Below, in pieces: positions 19,101 through 26,899 of a stretch of DNA of 64,000 nucleotides. The notes under the pieces were generated by a model that was not told the DNA's origin, made no database searches, and saw only the letters and a program-made list of their open reading frames with translations. Both the position numbers and the translations under genes were made by a program. How positions within the stretch are numbered: the stretch's first letter is position 1; each line of letters begins with the position of its first letter. The stretch is from Pandoraea iniqua (lineage in GTDB: Bacteria > Pseudomonadota > Gammaproteobacteria > Burkholderiales > Burkholderiaceae), in NCBI RefSeq assembly GCF_902459685.1, contig NZ_CABPSF010000003.1, positions 930,001-994,000 on the forward strand, given 5' to 3'.

Positions 19101-22100
19101 GAAAACGCCGCCTTCACGGCGCGCGATACCTGCGTATCGACCGGCATGAAATTCGTGATCATCATCAGGCCGCCGAACTGCAACTCGCTGTGTGCCTTGC
19201 GCAAGTCCCGAATGTCCGCCTTCTCCGTGCTTTGTGCGATCGACAACATCGACGCGACGCCCGCACCGACCGAGGTACCGAAGACAATCGGCGCGACCAG
19301 CGGCGAGCCCGGGAATGCACCGAACAGCAACGGGAAAAACGCACTCGATGCCTGAAACATGGCCTGCTTCACTTGCTCCCAGTCGCGCTCGTCACGGGCC
19401 TGCCCGGTCACGATCTTGACGTCGAGGTTATCCCGGAAGGCCCGAATTTCCGCCTGCCACAGCTGTTCGTGAATCGCATCGCTCGGGAGGAATTTGAAAT
19501 CGGGATCGAAGTAGGTCAACGACAGCAGGAACGTGCGCACGCCGGGGCTGAGCGCAAGCGCCTGCGCCTGTGCCTCGTCGGGTTGCGGCTGCGGCTCGGC
19601 CACGCTGACACGGCACAATTCCGGCACCTCCGGGGGCGGGCCGATCCGGAAATACAGATCGTCGATACGCAGCGGGTTTTCGAGTCGTTCCCGCTCGATG
19701 ACCGACAGATGGCTGCGCATGAAATCGCGAAACGCGTCGGTTGTCTCGACGCTGGCATCCCACCAGAGCGAGGTGCCGTGCTTGAGCGAAATCAACAACG
19801 CAGAGGCGCCGTTGCTGTGCACTGCCGCCAGCAGCCCCGCCACGACACACTTCTGGAACGTCACCAGTTGCAGTGTCTGCATCGTCTCGAGCTCGGCCGC
19901 CGACTGTGTGGCGATCGGCTCGCTTTGATTGTGAGATGCCGTCGACATCGCCTGCATGACCGTGTGGAAGGCCCGTGCGTTGATGTACTGCGAGAAGGCA
20001 CCGATGGCGGCCGGGGAGCGGCTCAGATCGTTGATGTGCGCGATGTCCTGATCGTATAGCGCCTGCCGGAAGGCATCAGTGTCGACTTCACGTAACACGC
20101 TGGCGACGTCGGTGGCATTACCGATCGCGTTCACCGAATTGACGCGGCGGCCACCGGCGATCTTCAAAAACTCTTCGCGGAAGTGCTGACCGAGCGCGAT
20201 GTCCTGAAGCGTAAAGGTCTTGTAGGTCAGGAGGGTTCCGTGAGGCACGCCGTAACCCGCCCCGCCCACCGGAAACGGAATCTCCCGATAGCGCACGACG
20301 ACCGGCGCCGACAGCAACGTCGAGAGGTTCGCAGGTACGCTGCCGTTGGCATGCCGGGCCAGCACGTTGCCGAACAATTCCGCGGTGTAGGCCGCCGTCA
20401 TGTCCGCTTGGTCGGCCTCGCTCGCTTTCCACAGCAGCCATTGGCTGAGCGCCAGCAGCTGATCGAGATTCAGACTGTCCTGCAAGCCGCGCGACGCCTC
20501 GGCGCGCCCATGCCGGTAGGCTTCGTCAGGCGGCAGATCGTCGATGGGAACATCGCTTTCACGCTGTAGCCACGCCCGGGTGCCTTCGTACGCGTATCGG
20601 CCGACGGCAAGGGCGGTCGTCCCCCCGAGCGCCACGCCAGCCCACCGCACTGCGCGCGATTGCGCCCCCTGCCGCAACGCCGCGCCGATCCCGGACGACG
20701 TGATGGCGACCGCCGCATCGAGCAGTGGATCGGTGGCGTCGCTGGGGGTGTCGCCGAGGGTGTCGCTGGGGGTGTCGCTGGTACCGCAGCCGTTCGGCAA
20801 GTCGACCGCCTCGTGCACACTCGCCATCACACCGAATGCCGGTGCGTGTGCGGTCGCGTTGCACGCCACGTGCACGACGGCGGCGCGCCGTTGCGTCGAC
20901 GCTTGCCGGTCCCAGACGTCGAGCTGGTGGTTCCAGTGCGCGACGCGTCTGGCATAGGGCTCGGTGGAAACTTCCTGCGCGTTTGACCATGCGCGCAGAA
21001 GCCCGCTCTCGTGTGCCAGCTCCAGCAGCGTTCGCAATAGCTGCTCACCGCCCGGGCGGCTGACCGGCGCGCACGCTCTCGCGCGCCACGCATTCTCCCG
21101 TGCAGCCCGTTCGATATCGCGCACAGAAAATCGGGCGATCACGTCGCCTGCCGTCTGGCCGGGCATGCGGGCCGCCAGTCTGCGGCGCAGCGCGCCGGTC
21201 AGATGGAAGAAATCCACGTCCGCGCCGGCGCCTTCGAGCCGCGCCATCAGCCCCTTGATGTCGGCGCGATCCAGCGGCGGCAAGGCGAGCGCCAGTGCCG
21301 CTTCGTATTTCGCCCGCTCCGCAGGGTCGGCGCCGGTGCATGACAGGCGTACTACGGCCTCGGTCAATGCGATGGCCTCCAGCGCGCCCGCCGATATCGC
21401 GGAAACTGCCGATATCGCCGTCAGCCCCGGCGCACCGCCAGCCCCCAACGCGTAGGCCGCCACGCCGCCTGCCGCCCAAAACAAGCCGCGCTGGAGCATC
21501 GCGCCGGCCGGCATCGGCACGCTGTCGCAACGCGCCAGCGTGGGCTCGCTGCCCATGAGTTCCTGCCACAAGGCGACGGCCGTGTCGGGGGCATCGCAAA
21601 CGATCGCGGGCAGCGACTCGATCATCGGCCTGACGTCGTCGTCGGTCACGCCGGCGACATCGCCCCCGGTCACCGTGGCCACCAGCGCATGACACAGGCC
21701 GCCGTAACGCTTGCCGGCGTCGGGCCAATCGACGACACCGTTGCGCCAGACACCGAAGCGATCGCCGTCGCGGCAGAGTTGCAAGCCTGCCCCGGCTTCG
21801 ACGACGGCCCCCTGAGGCGACACGGCGAGCTCGATTCGTTCGACGCTCGCGCCCGATGTGTCCAACATCTCCAAGATGCCGGCGATACCGGTCCGGCCGC
21901 TGCCGGCGAGCAGCCGAGGCGCCAGTACGGCGCCCAGCACGCCCCAGCATTCCGGCTGTGCCAGTAGCCAGAACACCGTCTGTGCACGCCAATCCATGCT
22001 GCGCACGGACGGTGGCAACGGCAGGCGCGCCTGCGCTTGCCAAAGGTGGCGCAGGCGCGCTGCCGCATCGGCCGCGACCTCGGCCCCCTGCAATTGCCAC

Positions 22101-22132
22101 GCAGGACAGCCACGCGTCGTATCTATCCGCAT
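16154..22132 (-). CDS. giant tandem-paralogue protein C (1992 aa), first gene of the cluster
   Basis: First gene of the presumed three-gene operon. ATG 22132 is preceded by AGGAGCT at a good distance, and the N-terminus aligns with the paralogues. The same modules appear in order: MDWRAQTVFWLLAQ region; D/T/P-rich linker ending DPLLDAA (about residues 447-470); hydrophobic helix (about 490-514); LISLKHGTSLWWD (about 777); hairpin FFPLLFGAFPGSP (about 928-964); PPGYPIAFADREG (about 1118); an Arg/Pro/Gly-rich linker (about 1217-1317); LLLSLTTGEVLLW (about 1426); PPGYRLFLGE (about 1711); and the C-terminal domain (about 1810-1992) with SCSPCLVVVDLF, ending PGWHP. The frame could be extended upstream to 22948, but that would run through serB and has no support. 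I see no convincing sigma-70 promoter or hrp-type box upstream. Confidence 0.8.
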   Translation of the reverse strand: MRIDTTRGCPAWQLQGAEVAADAAARLRHLWQAQARLPLPPSVRSMDWRAQTVFWLLAQPECWGVLGAVLAPRLLAGSGRTGIAGILEMLDTSGASVERIELAVSPQGAVVEAGAGLQLCRDGDRFGVWRNGVVDWPDAGKRYGGLCHALVATVTGGDVAGVTDDDVRPMIESLPAIVCDAPDTAVALWQELMGSEPTLARCDSVPMPAGAMLQRGLFWAAGGVAAYALGAGGAPGLTAISAVSAISAGALEAIALTEAVVRLSCTGADPAERAKYEAALALALPPLDRADIKGLMARLEGAGADVDFFHLTGALRRRLAARMPGQTAGDVIARFSVRDIERAARENAWRARACAPVSRPGGEQLLRTLLELAHESGLLRAWSNAQEVSTEPYARRVAHWNHQLDVWDRQASTQRRAAVVHVACNATAHAPAFGVMASVHEAVDLPNGCGTSDTPSDTLGDTPSDATDPLLDAAVAITSSGIGAALRQGAQSRAVRWAGVALGGTTALAVGRYAYEGTRAWLQRESDVPIDDLPPDEAYRHGRAEASRGLQDSLNLDQLLALSQWLLWKASEADQADMTAAYTAELFGNVLARHANGSVPANLSTLLSAPVVVRYREIPFPVGGAGYGVPHGTLLTYKTFTLQDIALGQHFREEFLKIAGGRRVNSVNAIGNATDVASVLREVDTDAFRQALYDQDIAHINDLSRSPAAIGAFSQYINARAFHTVMQAMSTASHNQSEPIATQSAAELETMQTLQLVTFQKCVVAGLLAAVHSNGASALLISLKHGTSLWWDASVETTDAFRDFMRSHLSVIERERLENPLRIDDLYFRIGPPPEVPELCRVSVAEPQPQPDEAQAQALALSPGVRTFLLSLTYFDPDFKFLPSDAIHEQLWQAEIRAFRDNLDVKIVTGQARDERDWEQVKQAMFQASSAFFPLLFGAFPGSPLVAPIVFGTSVGAGVASMLSIAQSTEKADIRDLRKAHSELQFGGLMMITNFMPVDTQVSRAVKAAFSYTGTAAREIITRGEAIVNAPPAGGQRRRRLLVEGAERLVREASMPGALKPHALESPWDTITRLRSERGVIDYQSSQRAVAVMDGLPWGFLGSRLLPVKTFSELLRLPPGYPIAFADREGKMFLAGVTLGEGRVMGKSADDNNALLPTEFALLDFANKAMHADVLTFGSNGRVNSDGETIRIFVDESIRELVPPLSMPDMTIPLLAPRSTTRAPRPMRPSRPSGRPRPSGIRPTLAPDDAGNRTGAAGNATRPSGHSGPSGNSGEASDGPFPDPVRLWTDVVARWRAGTPVADGPRAPGAANSSRTANTAGAVLAPMPPVPPVLGITYNPPATIARKAVSALSEAFAKQWQTPDFADAMAGVLASIETGVLLWRLGQLPVAHQRMVRRHLQGNGSLMTAQLDDAPLHGVVALSNDNDHLLLSLTTGEVLLWHGDRAVVGKPALQDFIARHLSEFNLFGYSHALDIREGRTVGEDSPHLTFATRLDKHAAVARDIGDRLTSNLRCRAGVRGGCARYESMDDDTQYLVAYAARALPPGDRDALLGAVQAVHGAAGRRRRHPPHIYSFDQFAPSRDNGLDLPFAHFLGQTIEGFAADAFRRVPGSKTLAQTVAFARIFTEEQLARYAWHVGYGDVGALVESGVGDDAFGYALSEASRPARNGRYAAAISATLGQILKGMPESRSHGPGGAFLKIADSGTLRAIPPGYRLFLGEAALLAEPPGMLYEMISLGNGTAAAWDRSPTTGGPPRRLQRIDLAGENDLIRFTREGLTWLSGGAVGLWAEGGTPGIFVEPHCSPVSHGAVDGQSLLKELVSFPIVNRALQQPMDAGDPVMLEQIRLQLGVYDVRNVQFRLLVSWSAPWQCRPDKSFVVIAEAKAHGKLQPSCSPCLVVVDLFASRVLGRRQGVSRVGYVSSEADWQAVYAQHAGDRCIKYIDFNNATEALEAASEYDTLPGVGPYDHRHGGVLLNVPDWRRYPPPGWHPDRR
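20727..20788. repeat. in-frame D/T/P linker repeat inside giant gene C
   Basis: Imperfect tandem GTCGCTGGGGGT-type units encode alternating Asp/Thr/Ser/Pro residues just before DPLLDAA. Equivalent positions in gene A hold DPT-coding repeats (8694-8735), while gene B has almost none, so this linker differs in length between paralogues. Confidence 0.7.
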
Positions 22133-22465
22133 ATGAGCTCCTAACAAATGGGTCAGGCAGGCCCCTCCCAAGCGTGCCCACATCACGCCATCGGTGTCCG
22201 CAATTCGATAATTCGAGGCCAATCTTCTGGCGGGTGCCGGCTTGGGCGCTGTCACGTTTCGCTCATCGCCGCAGCCCGGCGTCTGCCGGAACGTGGTTTG
22301 CGGCAAAGCCCCAAGTGCCCTTTGCACGCACCGTTGGCGCCGGAGTCCGCCCCGCCCAGCGGCAACCCGGTAGAATGTCGGTCGCGCCTGCGGTGTCCGC
22401 GCCGGAAACCGGCCGCGACATGACACACGCCAGTGGCTGCACCTTTGCCGAACTTTTCCTTCAAG
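22133..22465. other. divergent spacer between giant-gene operon and serB
   Basis: This 333-base region must hold the promoters for the giant-gene operon (leftward) and serB (rightward). I see a TAGAAT -10-like hexamer at 22371-22376 facing serB, without a good -35, and an ATTCGA direct repeat (two copies, 8-bp period) near 22201-22214. No small gene or RNA is recognised. Confidence 0.4.
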
Positions 22466-23362
22466 ATGGCCAACGATCTCGTCATTCTGGGTGCCACCCC
22501 GCCCCAAGCCGCCCACGCGGGCAACCCGTCCGACACCGTGAACCTTTCGGCCCTGACCGACGGCATCCGGGCGCTCGTGCCCGGCGCCACCACGACGTTC
22601 GCACCGGGCGTGGCACGCGTGGCCGATGTCACCGATACCCCGGCGCTGCGCTCCGCCATGGCGGCTTTCGCGCAGGCGCATGGTGTCGACGCCGTGCTGG
22701 TCGATAGCGCGCGCCGCCTGTCGGATTTCAAGCTGGTGGCGATGGACATGGACTCGACGTTGATCACGATCGAGTGCATCGACGAGATCGCCGATTACTG
22801 CGGCCTGAAGGCCGAAGTCTCGGCGATCACCGAAGCCGCCATGCGCGGCGAGATCAAGGACTTCAACGAAAGCCTCACGCGCCGCGTCGCCCTGCTCAAA
22901 GGTCTGGATGCCGGCGCGCTGGAAAAGGTCTACGAGGAACGCCTGCAACTGTCACCGGGTGCCGAAAACATGCTGCACGGCGTGCAAGCGCTTGGCATCA
23001 AGACGCTGCTCGTCTCGGGCGGCTTCACGTTCTTCACCGATCGGCTGAAAGCCCGGCTGAATCTCGACGTCACCCGCGCCAACACGCTGGAGATCGTCGA
23101 CGGCAAGCTGACCGGCCGCGTGATCGGTGAGATCGTCAACGCCGAGGTGAAGGCGCGTACGGTCGCCGAAGTCGCCGCACAGTTCGGTGCGACGCCCGCG
23201 CAAGCCATCGTCATGGGCGACGGGTCGAACGATTTGCAGATGATGGCCATCGCCGGGCTGTCGGTCGCGTTCCGCGCCAAACCGGTCGTGCGCGAGCGCG
23301 CCTCGGTCGCGTTCAATCACGTGGGGCTCGACGCTCTGCTGTCGCTGTTTCGCCGGGACTGA
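22466..23362 (+). CDS. serB: phosphoserine phosphatase
   Basis: Catalyses the last step of serine synthesis, phosphoserine to serine. HAD-superfamily motifs are clear: motif I MDMDSTLI with the nucleophile and acid-base Asp pair, motif II SGGFTFF, and motif III MGDGSNDLQM. The N-terminal 80 residues form the extra domain usual in proteobacterial SerB. I prefer ATG 22466 (298 residues, MANDLVIL) over GTG 22433, which adds 11 residues; neither has a strong Shine-Dalgarno sequence. It is a housekeeping gene standing between the giant-gene operon and a toxin-like gene. Confidence 0.95.
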   Translation: MANDLVILGATPPQAAHAGNPSDTVNLSALTDGIRALVPGATTTFAPGVARVADVTDTPALRSAMAAFAQAHGVDAVLVDSARRLSDFKLVAMDMDSTLITIECIDEIADYCGLKAEVSAITEAAMRGEIKDFNESLTRRVALLKGLDAGALEKVYEERLQLSPGAENMLHGVQALGIKTLLVSGGFTFFTDRLKARLNLDVTRANTLEIVDGKLTGRVIGEIVNAEVKARTVAEVAAQFGATPAQAIVMGDGSNDLQMMAIAGLSVAFRAKPVVRERASVAFNHVGLDALLSLFRRD

Positions 23363-23479
23363 CGCCGGGCGCCGGGCGCATTCCCACACTCGGGATCGCT
23401 GAGCGAATCATGAAAGTTTCAGTGCGGACAACTTGCCACGCTTGCTCGATATTCATTCGATGCGAGCTTGTGCAAGTCC

Positions 23480-26400
23480 ATGAATCCTTCGTCCATTGTC
23501 CGTGCGGCGACGCCACCGGCACGCCCGGTGGCGCTCGCGACACCGGGCGCCAGTCCTGAGGCATCGCACGCAAGCACTCGCGGCCGCGTGCAATTGCGTG
23601 CGGCGGGCCCGGCAGTCACCACTTCGTTCTGTGCACCGGCAAGGCCGCCCGAGTCACGGGATTCGTGGCCTCAACTTCGCGCAAGCACCTCGCGCGCAGC
23701 ACTCAAGGACTTTCTCCCCGCCGAGGCAGCGCACGTGCCGGGCGATGTGTCGACCCTGTCGACTTGGTCGACCGTGTTGGGCAGTGCGGTGGGTCGCGTG
23801 TCTCAGGTCACCGTGACACCCGGCACCGTCTTCGCGGCAGAGGCGTCGGGCATCCCGCCGCCCCCGCAAGGCCTTTTTGTCCACGACGGCAAATACGCAA
23901 CAGTCGTCGGCAAGCAGGCCAAAAAACGCTACTTGGGTAACGAAGACACCCAGCATCTGGCGCTTCCCGCCAAGCCGGTCTATCGCCAGTCGATCATGGG
24001 CACGCCCACGAGCCCGTTACCGGCGCGCCGCGCGTCCACCGATGTCGATACCTTCGCCGCGCAGTACACATCACCGCTCGACTTTGAAGTCACGCAGGTC
24101 GAGCTCGATCACATTGTCGATGGTGTGCCGTTCAAGAAGACCGTGAACGGCTTTCGCATCGGTGGCATCTCGCCCCACGTTGTCGTCGAAGCGGCCCCGG
24201 GCAAGTTCTACGTCGCGGGCACGATGCGCGCGAGCGATCTCCCGCGAGATCTGCGACGTCTGGACCCGACGGTGCCGATGGACAAGCACTGCATCGATCT
24301 GTACACCGAATACAAAGGCCGGTTGAACGTACTGCCGGCTTTGCTAACGCCTAAGACCACCTTCGACAACCTCTCGCAGCACGTCTCGCAACACCCTTCG
24401 CCGAAGGCCCGGGACGAGGCTATTGCCTTCAAGATACTCACCTCCGAACCGGCGCAGAATCGTTACGTCGAAATATGCAAGCGCAGCATCGACAGCCGTG
24501 AGCGATTCGATAGTGCACGGCACGCCGGCGACGCGCTCACCTATCAGACGATCCTCGGCCCGGACCACGTTTTCACGGTCGACGGTCAATGGAACATCGC
24601 CGATGCCGCGGGCATCACCGATCTCAAGACGCACTTGCAGGGGGGCAACATCGCGTTCGCCTCACTCGGCAGCGAGGATGGCCGCGTCGTGTACTTCTCG
24701 ACATCCGGTGGCAAGCGCTTCGATGCGCTGACACTGCACATTCACGACGCGATGGGCGATGCCGACAAGATAACGATCGGCGAGACCACCTATGTCGACG
24801 CGAGACGACGTGTGATGCGAACGCTGCTAAGCGAATCCGGCATGCCGCCCGTCGGTCTGGTCGACTTGCCGGTGCTTGGCGACGACAGGGACAGCGGCCC
24901 CTCCCGCCTGAAGGATTCCGAACAGACGATCGCCGCGGCTATCGTGCACGACATGCGCAACTGCGCCATCGTCACCAGCATTCACGTCAATAGCCTGCTC
25001 GACACGTGCGACTCGTGTGCGAGTGCGCTCTCGATGCTTCAGACATTGACGGGCCACTCGGTCGATTTCGTCTATCACCGCGATTACGGTGCGTCCGCGG
25101 AAAACAGCGCGCACAAGACCGTGCGAACGTTGCAAACGCTTCTCGCCACGGCGAGTGCGCTGCGAGCCGATAGCATGGTGAACGACACCACCGCGAAATG
25201 CATGACGGCGCGGCGATTGCTGACGCCCGAACTCTTGCAGGAGTTGGCCATCGGTCTGCGTTTTGCCAACGGCGACAAGGCCGATCAGCTCGCGTTTCGT
25301 GTGAACGTCGACTACTTGCGGCTGCTCGCCGGACTGGTCGCCGACGACACGCTGCCCGCGCGTGCCGTCCTCAAGGCGCTATCGAGCGAAGCCGGACTCG
25401 TCTACGTCTCGCTGCTCGGCCATCGTGCGCCTTCCCTCGAAACGCTGGCGCATGCATGGGCGGATTTGCTGCATGAGATAGTGGACAAACGCGTCACCCG
25501 CGAGGATGTCTTACGCTTGCTGCTCGGCAGAAGCGACCCGTGCCAAACCTGTTTCCTGATCGAGCTTCTGAACGCACCGCGCGAGCCCGGCGATTGCCGG
25601 CGCGCGCTGCTGACCCGCTTGCGGGCCGAGCATCTGATACCGTCATTTCGTGATCTGCTCGCCTCTCAGGGACGACTTAGGGCCGCGATCATTGTCTTCC
25701 GGCTGCGCTCCCGCTGGCAGCAGGTGCCGGAAATGGCGCTCGAACATCACGACGTGCCAACAGTCATCGACGGCATTCGGCGCGTGATTTCTGAAAAGGT
25801 TCTGCTCCGGCTGGAAGCGGATCGCCTGAAAACGCGCCTGCGCGAGATCATGCCGACGATCACGATCCGCGAACAACAAGCCATGCGCGAAATGGTCGAC
25901 GGTGTCGTGCAGCGCGCGTGGCAGAAGGCACTGCCCGGCGAGCACCCTCCCTCGGAAATTGCCCGTCAGGTACTCGACGACATCGGCCCTGCCTACGGTC
26001 GCGACCTCGCCCTATCGCGCAAGAAAGCGCGCGACGCGGTGATCCGCGAAGAAGTGTCGGCCTATGTCAAATTTCTTCGGTCGAACCCCGATGCCGAGGC
26101 AGAGGCGGTGAAAGCGGCGTTCCAGACACATGTCGCCAACGCAAAGGCCGCCCATGGTCAGATGATCTCGCCGGCGGCGGATCACCCGTTGCCCACGGCC
26201 GACGCCGCAGATCAGGCCGGGCTACGGGTCGCGCCCGAGGTCCTGAGCGTGACGACAACGCGTGAGGCTAGCGAAAAACGTGAGGCCGCGGCGTCTGAAG
26301 CGGTGCAAGTTGCCACGACATCGAAGGCCGTAGCGGCCTCGGTTACCCAACGCACGACGCAGAAGATAAAGGAAACGGCCAAGAAAAAGACGTTCCTGTC

Positions 26401-26776
26401 GCGCCAGACGGGAGGCTATGCGGCATTCGTTGCGGCCAACGAAGCATCAAAAACGAAAGCGGCGAAACAAGCGACGGACGACGCCGAAGCCAAAACCCAA
26501 AGAGAGGCCGACGCGCAGAGCAATGCCGCGACGTGGCGTATTGCGCATCGACTGCGGACCTTGCAAGGCACCACGTGGTCCCAGCTTCAAGATCGGAAGG
26601 ACGCACTTAGCAGCAAGTACACAACAGAAGAACTTGTCGAGCGGCACGCGAATCTGAACAAACCGTCAACGTCTGCGAGCGCGCGCGCCACCGAAGCGGC
26701 GAGTCGTATTCCGAGTGCGCAGTGGCAAGCGCCCGACGGGTCGATCCGGACGAGCAACAAGGAACACAAAAGCTAA
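23480..26776 (+). CDS. large protein with toxin-deaminase-like core (1098 aa)
   Basis: Not recognised as a whole. Residues 1-120 are rich in Ala, Pro, Ser and Thr with no Sec signal. Residues about 389-413 read GNIAFASL ... YFSTSGGKRF, followed by RLKDSEQTI with D479/E481 and LLDTCDSCASAL with C510/C513. A GN.A.A strand, an SG turn, a D-x-E helix and a C-x2-C helix about 29 residues on is the signature of the cytidine-deaminase-like fold in bacterial toxin deaminases (BURPS668_1122-like, Toxin-deaminase family). The deaminase is central, followed by some 580 mostly helical residues and a charged Ala/Lys/Glu-rich C-terminal 170 residues that may form coiled coil. ATG 23480 is preferred to TTG 23468. 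Secretion route, target (nucleic acid, nucleotide or protein) and any immunity partner are unknown. Confidence 0.65.
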   Translation: MNPSSIVRAATPPARPVALATPGASPEASHASTRGRVQLRAAGPAVTTSFCAPARPPESRDSWPQLRASTSRAALKDFLPAEAAHVPGDVSTLSTWSTVLGSAVGRVSQVTVTPGTVFAAEASGIPPPPQGLFVHDGKYATVVGKQAKKRYLGNEDTQHLALPAKPVYRQSIMGTPTSPLPARRASTDVDTFAAQYTSPLDFEVTQVELDHIVDGVPFKKTVNGFRIGGISPHVVVEAAPGKFYVAGTMRASDLPRDLRRLDPTVPMDKHCIDLYTEYKGRLNVLPALLTPKTTFDNLSQHVSQHPSPKARDEAIAFKILTSEPAQNRYVEICKRSIDSRERFDSARHAGDALTYQTILGPDHVFTVDGQWNIADAAGITDLKTHLQGGNIAFASLGSEDGRVVYFSTSGGKRFDALTLHIHDAMGDADKITIGETTYVDARRRVMRTLLSESGMPPVGLVDLPVLGDDRDSGPSRLKDSEQTIAAAIVHDMRNCAIVTSIHVNSLLDTCDSCASALSMLQTLTGHSVDFVYHRDYGASAENSAHKTVRTLQTLLATASALRADSMVNDTTAKCMTARRLLTPELLQELAIGLRFANGDKADQLAFRVNVDYLRLLAGLVADDTLPARAVLKALSSEAGLVYVSLLGHRAPSLETLAHAWADLLHEIVDKRVTREDVLRLLLGRSDPCQTCFLIELLNAPREPGDCRRALLTRLRAEHLIPSFRDLLASQGRLRAAIIVFRLRSRWQQVPEMALEHHDVPTVIDGIRRVISEKVLLRLEADRLKTRLREIMPTITIREQQAMREMVDGVVQRAWQKALPGEHPPSEIARQVLDDIGPAYGRDLALSRKKARDAVIREEVSAYVKFLRSNPDAEAEAVKAAFQTHVANAKAAHGQMISPAADHPLPTADAADQAGLRVAPEVLSVTTTREASEKREAAASEAVQVATTSKAVAASVTQRTTQKIKETAKKKTFLSRQTGGYAAFVAANEASKTKAAKQATDDAEAKTQREADAQSNAATWRIAHRLRTLQGTTWSQLQDRKDALSSKYTTEELVERHANLNKPSTSASARATEAASRIPSAQWQAPDGSIRTSNKEHKS

Positions 26777-26899
26777 GTTCGGTCGAAAGTCGAGGGCCGG
26801 ACACGTGTGGTGCCCGGCCATCGACACGTCATGTGTGGGATTCGCCGTCTGCTGTCGGTACATCGGCACGCGGCCCATCCACACTGGACGCTGAGGGGC

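Noticed and set aside
22133-22948. Upstream extension of giant gene C through the serB 5' region
   Set aside because: Paralogue N-termini align only from ATG 22132, which also has the good AGGAGCT ribosome-binding site.
23400-23480. Possible hrp/PIP-type box (TTCG-N16-TTCG) before the deaminase-like gene
   Set aside because: TTCG words occur but not at the required spacing, so type III regulation is not supported by this sequence.
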